From contig CM025850.1 of NCBI GenBank assembly GCA_003952965.2, positions 17,980,376 to 18,044,375 of the forward strand: a stretch of DNA of 64,000 nt, read 5' to 3'. The notes beneath the pieces are model-generated. The model saw nothing but the letters and a program-made list of their open reading frames with translations. It made no database searches and was not told where the DNA came from. The position numbers were made by a program, and so were the translations under genes. Source of the stretch: Morella rubra (Eukaryota > Streptophyta > Magnoliopsida > Fagales > Myricaceae). This document shows positions 12,101 through 24,100 of this stretch, piece by piece; within the stretch, counting starts at the first letter, position 1, and every line of letters starts with the position of its first letter.

Positions 12101-15100
12101 CACTTCCTCTTCATCAAAAGGTCTTTCGAGCCAAGCCGAATCCTCCCTACTAATCGAATCAAACCCCAAAGCATCCAGCGAAGGTCTCCAAGAGAAAGGC
12201 TCCCTATACAAGGAGCTGTAAAAACTGATAATCGCATCAGAAATACACGCGGGATCCTCCACAAGGTCCCCCTCAACCTCCAAAGAAGAAATAGAATTCA
12301 CCTTTCTGTGGAAATAGCCACCCTATGGAAAAATTTGGTGCATCTGTCCCCATCTTTGAGCCAAAGAGCTCTAGATTTCTGCCTCCAACTAGTCTCCTCC
12401 ATATCGATCAAAAGATCTAACTCCCCCAAAACTGCCAACTTCCTAACTCTGCCTCCCTCGTCGATCAGCCCACCCTCATCCTGAATATCCAAGGATGATA
12501 ACTCACGTAACAATGAAGATTTCCTCGAAGCTATATCCCCGAAGACCTCATGATTCCAAATCTTGATGTCCCTCTTTAAAGCCTTCAACTTAGAATCAAG
12601 AACAAAGCTTGGTGACCCAGAGAAAACGTAAGACCGCCACCAAGACCCCACCCTATCAACAAATCCATCAGCTTTCAGCCACATGTTCTCGAATCGAAAG
12701 GGTGTCTTACCTCTACCCACAAACCCACTCTCCAAAAGTATCGAAAAATGATCCGAGCATAAGCGAGGCAACCTCCTCTGACAAACCTCCGGAAATAAGG
12801 ACTCCCAACTGGAGCTGAAAAGAAACCGGTCAATTCTGGACCAAGATTGAGTAAACCTACCATTTGACCAAGTGAAGAGCCCTCCCAACAAGGGAACATC
12901 AATCAATTGATGATCATCAATAAACTCCGAAAAATCCAGCATAGCATTACTGTAAACCTCCGACCCCGAACGTTCACTAGGGAAGCGAGAAACATTAAAA
13001 TCTCCACTAAGACACCATGGTAAATTCCACCATGCCATCACCCCAGCTAACTCCTCCCACAAAAGTCTCCTAATATTATCCAAGTTAGGACCATACACCC
13101 CCGAGAAGCCCCAAAGAACCCCATCCTCAACATTTCTCATAATAACCAAAAGTGAAAAACTACCAACACAAGACTCCACCAACTCGAGGACTCTCGTATC
13201 CCAAAGAATCAAGATACCCCCCGAAGCACCAATAGCCTCCAAACAACACCAACCAACATGGGACCCACTCCGAGGCCTCGAGAACTAGCCCTGCTAGGAG
13301 TTGTAAAACAGCTCAAATTCCTCTCCTTCTCCAAAGCAGCAAACAACGTCTTCAACTCATCCTCATGATTCTCACAGGAAACACCAACCAGGTGCCTGAA
13401 TGAGGAAACCATACTAAGCACCCACTCCGAACTAACGGGCTGGCGAGAAGTGACCCATGCCAAATCAGACACAGCCTACGGTACCTCCCCTCCAACACCC
13501 CCATCAGGGACAGATGACGCACAAGGACTCACAAACAGGGGAGAATCTTCTGGCCTCACCATGAGAGCCTTGGAATAGCTGACCTCACCCTCTACGATCA
13601 GCGAAGGAACACTAGGGAGGACCTCCGAAAAGGGAGGAAAAGAAGACCCAGAGGCTCCATGCTCATCGAACATCCTCCCGAGACCAAAGAAAGACGAAGA
13701 ATGGTCCAGGGCCATAGAATCCAAAACCTCCAAGTCCCCACACTCCCGGAACTTCACAACTCCCCGACCATCCAACGCAGGTTCATCGGAAAGAGACAGC
13801 TGCCTCAACAGAAACTCCACCCGAGAGACACTGGCCTCGCCCAACGCCTTACCCGTCAACGACGATGGAGGACAAGGCTCCGGAGTGCCACCAGAATAGG
13901 CGACAGTGATCGCGGGAACGATCTGTAGCTCCGGCGAGACTCCGACGACTCCCTCCTCCCCCTCAGACGAGTTCGACGACGCCTCCACCTCCAAAATCCG
14001 ACATACAGGCCAGGAGACGAGGGCAAGGCTTCGGGCTGGTCATGAGCCAAGAGCTGGGCTACAGGCTGGCCGGAAACCAACTGAGCAGGAGGATCGGGGC
14101 CCAAGGAAATAGACCCAAACGCCACTGACTGACCCAAAGGTGGACCCGAGCCCAGTCCAGATAGCCCACTCGAGGAAGACAAGGTGTTATGGGCCACACC
14201 AGCAGAATCCTGGGCCACCAGTTTAAAACCACACACCCTACAGCAAAGGTTCGTCTGAGGCCCAACCGAAGGCACCGCAACTATTGTCTTATTTTTAACC
14301 AAGCCAATTAAGCCGTCCAAGTCATTCTTTAATTTCATGAGATGCGCCCACAAGACACCGTCAGACCCAGCCGCCAAATCAGATATCCCAGAGCAATTAT
14401 AACTGTCGGAAAGAACCCTCCCCGCATCGATATGGGCATGCGGCGTCAAGGGAACACCAACAGACACAATCTTTTGCATGCTGCCCACGTCAACTGAAGC
14501 TTTACGACTCTCGCTCTTCCCCACCTCTTTCGTCTCCGGCAACCCAGTCTGTGCGACATTGGCGAAAGAAATGCCAGGTCTGACCGAAGAAGCCCCAGGA
14601 CCCTTCTTCCTTCGTTTAAGCTCACCAATGGCCAAGATAACTTCCTCGCATAACAAAGCAAACGCCTGCCATCCTGCACTCGAACTTCCTTCTGGAATCA
14701 TCACAGCCCCCCTACGGCGCCTATCGCCAAATTCAGCAAGAGCCACGTAACGGCCACACTGGTTTGAGCATAACTGGTCTAAATATGCACGCGGAGGTTC
14801 ATTGAATCTCTCCGAAAAATCTCTAGAATCCTTGATCTCCACAAGTTTACTAAACATGTTCGCCAACCAGACCACTCCATATCTACCGACACGAATCGAA
14901 TTCTGAGACTTCCTATTATGTTCCGTCAACGTAACTAGGCCAGAGAAACTAACAGAGAATTGGAATGTTTTAGCCTTGATGACCAAGCTACGGAAAAAAG
15001 CCATGGATGCTATCCGCACCCCCTATAGCAGATAGCTAAAGGAGGGAAATTCTTTTATCTGAAAACTATACTCCAGTTTTGTGGCACATAATACTCCAAC

Positions 15101-18100
15101 ACTTATAGGGAGATAACCTAATAGACAAACATCATGCTGGGGACAATTATCAAGTGATGTCATATACAGACCATATTTAGATTGTCTGAGCTTTTGAACA
15201 ATCGGAAACTACTTAACCTCTAATTCCAGTTGACGTACCAGCTTAACAAAGCTTAAATTGACAAATGAAATACTACAAAAATGTAGAATTGTAAGACAAA
15301 GCATAGGAAAAAGTACCTGCTTTACTGCATCTTGGCACCTTCCAGCACTACAGAGACAGCGAGCAAGGTCATAATAAAGAGCTGCAGAACCTACAATTCC
15401 TCGCCTTTCCATGTCTTGAACTACAAGCACAGCCTCATCTGTTTTACCTTCTTGCCAAAGTGTATTCACAACAACTGTATAAAAGACATCACTGTCATAA
15501 TCAAACCACGTACGATAGCATGCACACGAAAAGAAGAAAGCTAAGTATGATACCTTTATATGTTAAAGCATTAGGAATAGAAGACTTCTGCAATTTTCTG
15601 AAAAACTCATGAACTAAGTTGTACTTGCCACATGCAAACATCACCTGCTCAAGTGAAAACCATTCAGGTGTAGATTTCCCGGTCAGCACTTGCAAATTAA
15701 AACAAATTTTCAGGTCAAAGCCATGAAATATTAAGCATCGTACCACCATTTTCATCAATCCTATATATCAAGTGTCAAAAAAAGAAAAACTATTTCTCCA
15801 GCTGAAGGCCATTCCATCACATATGTTATAAACTCTATCAACCAATTGCCACCGAAAGTTACACTTCCAAAATTTGAATTAAGATTATTAGCTATGACTT
15901 TGGTTCACTTCATTCTCAAATACGTTTCTTCTCATATTCATTCAGAAGGCACTAACAGGATTAAAAATAAAAATTTTAAAGTATCTTCTGAAAGCAATGA
16001 TTTTCGATGTTTCTCATTGGGATTTATAAATACAATCCTTTAAAGTGGCTATAATAATTGTATTTATAAATAAAAACTGCCGACATCTGCGAAAATTTAT
16101 AACTATTCATAAATAGCTAATGGTGGTTCCCCTTCACCATGACAACTGAAAGGTAAAAAGATAAATTGATCTGAGTAAAACTCCAGGTAAATTCAAACTC
16201 CTCCTTTCAGAGTAGACCTTGGGAGAGGTGCAGTGGACATGATCTGAAGGATCAGTTGGGTCTATAGAGGTCAGGGAGTTATGGTAATGATGGCGGCCAC
16301 ATTAGTCACTGACCCATGGTGGTAGTTGTCAACAATCATGGCAGGGTAGTTGTGGTGGTGTGCATTGCTGGTTTCACAAGGGGAAACAAAAGCTAACATA
16401 AGAAGCAGCCGCATATACAAGAGGCAGACACGAGAAGGCTACAAGCATCTTATGAGGCAAAGATGTAAGTTGCTGAAACTATTACTTCGTACTCAAGGTG
16501 ACCTTGCAAACAAAACGCCACAGAATGTCCAGCTAGTATTTACTTTGGTCAAAGTCCCTTTCAATGGGGCCAAACAACATTCAGTAAACCATAGGCTGGC
16601 TTGAAAAGAAGTTCTGTCGTACGGTATATTTAAATACAATCATAAATAATCATGACATATCTGCAGATAAGAAAAATGCAGAGATGCTGCTAAAGTAAAA
16701 AAATATTTGGCAGCATACAATATAAGTTTGAATTTACAGTACCTTCAAGTACTACCATAAATAACCAGCAAATATCCTCATATACAATTAATGCAGATGT
16801 GCTGCTAAATATAGAAAATGGATTTTCTTCATCAGGATGGAAAATCTAGTCATGATGGCATTGTTAATTTAGTTCTAAAGATGATAATAAGCAACTCCAT
16901 GCACTACTTTTCAAAAACAATTGCATGCTCAACACGTCAACTTCAGAGGACTTAGTGCTTGAAGGGTAAATCTTAATGCAAATTAGAACATCAATTGAAA
17001 AATGACTTTGCCTTGAACATGCCAGAAACAAAAGAAGTGATTAAAGTAGCACACTACCTCCATGACGAGTCCATACGTTATAGAAGAAGGCTGTTGGCCT
17101 TGCTGCTTTAACTGCTGCAAAACCCAAAAAGCTCCTTCCCATTGTTTCTGATGGACACAAGCATTTAGGACCTGCATAAAGAAGAAAAATATAAAATGTT
17201 ATTTAGAAGCAGATGTGTTAAACAAATAGAGAAAAAAATGGTGCATCACATCTCCAAAGCAGTGGAAAAACATAAGAAAAGATGAGTCTTTTGCTTTCTC
17301 CATCTAAAGATCTCCTTTAACTTCCTTGGCAGCCATCTGGAGTGATCTGACTCTGAATTCTCCACATCGAGAGACAACCTCCCACTAACCTCATTCCCCC
17401 CCCCCCCCCCCGGGCCTTTTTTACTGAGTGCTCTGACCATACACCTCCTTGAAAAACTCAACAAGACCAAAATCAAGTTATGCTATTGTCTACTGCAAGT
17501 ATGGTCAGGAGTTGTATAATTATGTGCATTATTTACGATGATGCAGTCAGAACAAATTCAATTTTGCACAATTAGTGAAAGCCAGTGTTCACCTTTGGCA
17601 TAATATTCTGTACGGCGGATACACCCATGTGATGTGTTTTCTTGGTTTAATTAAATATTGCATAAGATAAGAATGATTCCAGTTGGACAAGTGGGGAATG
17701 TTGAGGTGAACCAGATCATTTATTTGACATCTTGATTATGCCATCTTCAGGCTCCGCTTGAAAGGTAAAACAAAAAACCACCCGCCTTCCCCAATGCTAT
17801 AATACCTTTTAAGCTCTCCCATTACCCAAATAATCAAGGTGCATCGGCTTGACTAATCCCCTTGAGCAGCTAAAGAAGCCCCAAAGGATATCCGTTGAAA
17901 AGAACCGAGAACTAAATGAAGAGATACATTAAGCAATTCACTTCGTGCACCTTTCCTAGAAACCTTTACGCCAAATTTATAAAATGGAGAAACTGTTAGC
18001 ATATGCCATTTCAACTTTTAATTACATATCAGTCCACCAATACCACCCTTGAGTCCAAATATTCAGTTGACAGAAGATTCCAAAGTTTGTCTGATGCTCT

Positions 18101-21100
18101 TATTTATTTTGATAAGTGTCTGATGCTCTTATTTAAAGACACAGAACCATCACATCTCCTACCTCTAGTGTGATAGATCTATACAAGTTGCAGGTACAAC
18201 TGGACACCTCCTCAGTTCATCCCAAACATATGAAACATAATTGTTCGGCTTACATGACATATAAGAAATTGAAGAACCTTATTGACATAGGACCAGAGCA
18301 ATGATGTTGGACAACCCACAAAGAGAAGAAAAGACCCTAATCCACAATGGTTTTACTGAGAACCAAACTCACGCTGAACAAAGAGTACCAAACTCCATAC
18401 TAATTCATAAAGTCAAAATCCAAAAGGTTACCTATCCCAAGATTTATTTATTCCAAGAGTACCCTTGTTGACTGGTATTTTTTAAAATATTTACAAAGAA
18501 TCTCAAGTTTCCCTATTTAAGCTACTTCCCCGTGTTCATGGGCCTGCATCACTTACTTTCATAGTATAGATTAGAAAGGGAAAAAGCCAGGAAAGAAATG
18601 ATGATATGGCAATTTCCACATACATCACCCTACGGAAGCGACAGTCAAACAAATCCTAATTTCTAATTCCAAACCATTGCATCATCAGGGAGAGAAAATA
18701 TCAAGTAATGCTATTACTAATCTGTAAAAGACATAAGGACAAAATCATTAAGATTTAACGTTTGTAAGACCTCTGATAAGTCATTTAGGCCTCTTCGAAT
18801 TAAAAAAACATTTAGCAATTACAGATTACTATCTTCTGCATATGGATTTCCTCCAAGTACTACTCACCGAATTGTAAACAATGACATCTGGTTCCAACCG
18901 CAGGTCCCACTCCCCAAGTGCTCCAGTTTTGAACTTCTTCTTGGGAGGAGATCGCATGGTATCAATCACATCAAAAAGTTCCTTCAAATAACCCGCTTGA
19001 CCAAGAGTGACAGCTATACAGTGATAAGCGACTATGTCGGGATAGGAAGACATGTGTTGCTGGAGACAAATAAAACAGGAAATTTTTTTTTTTTTTGGGT
19101 AAGTAATAAAACAGGAAATTTAATACCTTTCAAGAGTAAGAGTGTTTGCTATTCACAATGTGTACTGCACTAAGAAAAAGCATGCAATGCACTAAAAAGA
19201 AATATACCTGCATTGAATGAAAGACATTGAGTGCCTCCACGGGTCTATTTGCCTTTCCAAGTACATCAAGTGCAGTTGTGTATATAAATCTGCAAAACGA
19301 GGAGGACATGCAGTGAGAAGATCCTTGAGCATAATAATAAGGCAATAGTATATTTTCGGGTGATTGTTACTCCCTAAAATTAAAACAAGAGAATTAACCG
19401 GCACTCCTAGTTCACTGGCAAGTATTAAAACATCCCAACACCAAGGTCCCAACAAAAGAAAATTTTCCTCATATTAAGATCCCATAAAGTCTACTTGTTA
19501 TTCAAAAACGAAAAAACCTCTAAAAATAGGGAAGTTATCAGGGGGATGCCTTTTTTACAAGTACAGTAACCATATTGTAACAAAACTATTTTTTTAGGGA
19601 AAAATATACTTTGCACCCTCAAAGTACCACACCATTTCAATGTACACCCTAAATAACTAATCTAGACACATTGCACCCTAACCTATCAAAGGTTTTCACT
19701 TTGCACCTATGAAAAATTTGAGCATAAAGATCGTGCCATGTGGACTAACTTTAATAAACTTTAATGGTAGGATATTACATACGGTGCAAACTGAGAACTT
19801 TTCAGTAGTTTGGGGTCAAGACTCGCAGTTTAGGATGTGCATTGCAAATGGTGTAGTAGTTTGAAGGTGCAAATTTCAAATGTTATGAAAATTTGGCGGT
19901 GTAGAGTGTAATTTTTCCATATTCTCAAAACAGTATCTCATAATTTCCCCATATTCATAAGACAGTTCCTTAATGGGTAAAGAGTGTAATTTTCCCATAT
20001 TTCCAAAACGGTATCTCATAATGTCCCCATATTCCTAAGACAGTTCCTTGTTCCATATAAAACATTACTGATTCCAACGTATAGTAAATAACTGGAACAA
20101 ATGAAAAACTGATCCAAATGATACATGACTCAGGTAGGCAATTAAAAATCATGCCCTGAACTTTCTAGAATCACATTGACAATGTTGCATCCTTCCACAC
20201 CCTCCTCCCTAATACATTGAAAAGTGACCACCAAAAACTCAAGATTACCAAAACTAGCAAACATGATCTGCTTGACCACTAAGGCTAACAAAGAAACCTA
20301 ACAGCTTAAGTTTAATTGCAGTGGAGTGAAAGGAACAGCTCTATTAAACTCTTATTTCCAGTGTCGTTGAAAGCTCAAGATGCACTTGATCAAAAAATCC
20401 TCATGGAGCCCATACCCAAAGCAGAAATTGCAAGCATGTGCTTTATCGAAGGAAAGCCCAAATTGTTAGATGCAACATAAATTGTTCTCAAAAACAGATA
20501 CATACTACAAAAGCAAAACTGTTAACACAAATGAAAATGATGATTTATTCAGCCTGTCAGATCAAATGGCTAGAGCATTGACCAATTGCATGAAGGTTGT
20601 AGGTCTGAAATTCCAATCATCTGTATGCCTATTTGAATTGTAGAATGCACAGAAATGAAATTTGCATGAAACTATTGGTAGGAAACAAAATACTCATCAA
20701 ATTAAATGGAATTTGATTATCACAGTGCAGACTATAATCTTCTACCTCAAAAAATTAATTCTCTGGGCATTGAAAATACATCACAGAGACGAAAAAACAA
20801 ATGAAATTCAGCTCATGGTTTTGCAAACTATACTGAAAAAGTCTGTGAAAGTAGAGCACCGCTAATTAATGGTCATTCTTTTGTGGTTGCCCATCAATGG
20901 TTGATTTCAATAGATCATACATGCTTTTTTAACCGTGAATAAAAAGTGTGCTTTCTTGGGATACACCTAAATGGCGCACACAATGTGTTCCACATAATGT
21001 GTTTAGCTAAATATTAAGAACCAATTTATTCTTGGCACTGTGCATTGCACTCTAGGCTAAGAATTTTTTTGTACTAAAAATATTTTTGCTCCCAAGTCCC

Positions 21101-24100
21101 AAGTAGATATCATCATACTGTTTTATAGTACGCAACACAACTTAGGGCCATATCCTAAAATACATTATAACCTATTATTTACCTCCCCCATATTGATTTT
21201 CAAAAAGAGAAAAAATAAGACTCCAAGACAAAAACAAGGTAATGTTGACATTGATTGTAGGTAACTTCTTGAGTTATTGAGAAGCAAAAATAATTCATTT
21301 TTCACAGACAGTACCAGAATGCCTCACCTTATTTAGGATGCGTTTGAAGTGTAAAATTTTACACTTCCTAAAATTTTAACACAATAAAAAATTACAATAT
21401 AATCTCTCTCTCCCATCAAATCATTACTTTTCACTATAATAAATATTAAAAATCATCTCTCTCTTCACTTTTTCACCAAATCCAATACCCTAAAATTTTA
21501 ACTTCCCTAAAATTTTAACAATCAAACACACCCTTATTTTTTACTAAAAATTGTAACGCTTATGTAACATGATTGACTAAAACTGAAAACTAACTTTTTT
21601 GTTTTTTTAATCTAAGATGCTTAATCTTAGTCCAGGATTTTTATTTTCATATGCTTTATGGAAACTACAAAATCATTGATTGAGGAAAACCCACATAAGA
21701 TAAAAGAACGTCAGCAGTGCAGCCATTGTTTTTATTTAGAAGGGGTTGAATATATCCGAATTAAAATAAAGCGTATTCTAACAAATATTTTATTTGCTAA
21801 ATTTTAAAGCCTCATATAAAAGCAGGCTTTACGTAGTACTAACTGCGTCCAAAACCAAGGATGCAACTCAAAGCACATAGGAAACATAGCTTGAATAATG
21901 ACTGAATAGCTTTTGGCTTACCCGTATCATTCAACCTGAATTTTCAGGACAAGAAGCAAAGAAATATGACTGATGAACAACTCCAAAAGCAATGATCACA
22001 GCTGATCCAATTAACAAGTACACAAATAACATATAATAATCAATTAAGAAGTGAAGAAAATAGGAAAAAGAAAAAGCATTTTACAAAACTCACAAATACA
22101 CAAATTCAAGCAAATCTTAGTTCGTTTACAAAACTAAAGGCAATGCACACAGTTATAAAAATAAGATAAACAGAAAAATACTAATTACAACTTTTCTTTA
22201 TCATATACTTGCTCAAATAACAAATAAGGAAACAAAATTCATAAAATCCGAACCCAAGACTCGCCCAAGCCTGAATTCTCTATTGTTATCTTTGTTAATT
22301 GTGATCGAAAGGTAAAAATTGTAGACATTATTAATGACAAGTTTGTAGGAGGTACGGGCATGATCACATGAGTGATGGAAAGCATGGAATGAGTTTCAAA
22401 GTAAGGAAGTGATAGTGTAAAAGAAAAGAAAAGCAGAGGACAAAAAAGAGAATGAGGGAATAAAAGCTTAAAAAATAAATATCATAGCACCCCCATATTT
22501 ATGGGGTAAAATCAAAGTGCCGCCTAAATTTCCAATTTGTCTAACTATGCCTCTCAAGTTGCAAAAAAAAATCAATTGTCGCCCCCCATTATATTTAGCC
22601 TATAAATCAGACAAAAAGTGATGTGAAATGCCCCTCCGAGATCAAATGAGAAAATAATATTAGAAAAATAGAAAAATATAAGAGTAATATTATTTAACAT
22701 TTTAATTTTTTTTATATTTAACTTTTTATTGTTTTTGAAATCTTTCGTAATTTTATCTTAAGAGGGGCATTTCAAACACATTTCGTCTGGTTTAACGGCC
22801 AAATTGAACGGAAACGGCAATTGAGTTTTTTTGCAACTTGAGGGGCCTAACTAATTGGAACTTGAGAGGGCACCTTGATTTTGCTCCATAAATATAGGGC
22901 GTACCATGATGTTTCCCCTTCAAAAAACAAATAATAAAAGTTTATGCTGGTACTCTGACCATGTCCAAGTGATCTCAACAAAATTGTGCCCTTTTTTTCG
23001 TTTTTCAGGACTCAATTGTAAGTTGCAAAGAGCTCATCCCTAACTATGACAAACATCCCTGCATGAATTTGATGAGTATGCATAGTTCACATAGTTTATT
23101 AAGGGCTGTTCGGCATCGTAGCCAAGAAGCATTTGCTCTCAGATTTGCCTTGAAAGGCCACCACTGAAAAAAGACTAAAAGCGGAAGAAACAAAAAAAAA
23201 GAAGAAGAAAGAAGACGAAGAAGAAGAAGTATCATTTGATCAAGATCAACTACATTTTGAAGCGGATTTCTTCGTAAATATGTGAGGCCACCAGCACTGT
23301 TACTACCAAGATCAACCACCAATTATAATTGCATCATTACTGCAACTTCTATACTGCATATAACATCTAAAAACCAAGACCGGTGTTAGCAAATCCTAAA
23401 ACTGCAGCAACAACTACCATGACATGCTCTGACATGGTTGGCAGAACTGTTACTAATACCATGACAAAAAACCATTAACCCTGTCCTGACCAGATCCGTT
23501 TTAATCTTCTCAGTACCAACATTACTCACGACTGGAAAACAGTAAAACACACTGTGTAATTACCACTGAATCCTTTCTCCAGGAGTCCAAGAGAGAAATC
23601 ATGCAATTATAACAATTTCAGTTAAGAGTCTATTGTAACATATAATGTGCAACCTATGAAGTGATTTCAAACAAGATAGTGTTCTTTTTAAGTAGTTTGA
23701 AACTATGGTTTGAACAACTAAGGGAGGTCTTAAGTTCAGTGAAACTGTGATCGTTTCTGGACTTGTGAAAAACGTTATGACAAATTCATTGCCCAAATGT
23801 TTCCATAGAGATTATAATACTTAAAGAGAACACAGTTTTCAAAAAGTGCACAATTTTCATCAGAGCAAAGAAGAAAAAAAGGGAAGAGGAAACCTGAGCT
23901 TGTGGGATTTGAAGCGCTCACGTATTTGAAGCCACTCAATGACTTCTAACACCCGTCTCCAATTTCCCAGTTTTCCCAATAACTGGATAATCCTCAATAC
24001 AGAATGATCTGAGAATCTGATCCTGGCACTTCGCATCATCTTAGCAAACATCCATTCAGGCATGTCTATGGCTGCACCATTCAACCTGTTAAAATAAACT

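Larger units (their letters stand above)
9706..15180 (-). mobile_element. L1-type LINE retrotransposon, about 5.5 kb, in intron 7 of the PPR gene
   Basis: The element runs on the minus strand from a 5' end at about 15180 to a poly(A) tail seen as T20 at 9702-9721. It is flanked by a perfect 15 bp duplication. Order: 5' UTR (about 15180-15020), ORF1, ORF2 with endonuclease, reverse transcriptase and C-terminal zinc-knuckle (zf-RVT) parts, then a short 3' UTR with an AATAAA signal (minus strand, 9743-9738). The perfect duplication argues for fairly recent insertion. Even so, the copy carries an in-frame stop, several frameshifts and a deletion of the endonuclease start, so it is dead in cis. 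It has the same orientation as the host gene, which matters for cryptic polyadenylation. Confidence 0.95.
19290..23893 (-). other. Large intron 2 of the PPR gene (4.6 kb)
   Basis: This intron has no supported gene of its own. Most of its length is AT-rich, and at least three MITE-like inserts (about 19596, 21335 and 22481) account for roughly 1 kb. Splice sites are inferred from exon phase: donor after 23894, acceptor before 19289. Confidence 0.7.

Noticed and set aside
7557..15316. Possibility that the PPR gene is two separate genes split by the LINE
   Set aside because: Exon 7 ends and exon 8 begins in the same phase with good splice sites, and the joined protein follows the EMB2279-type order without a gap.
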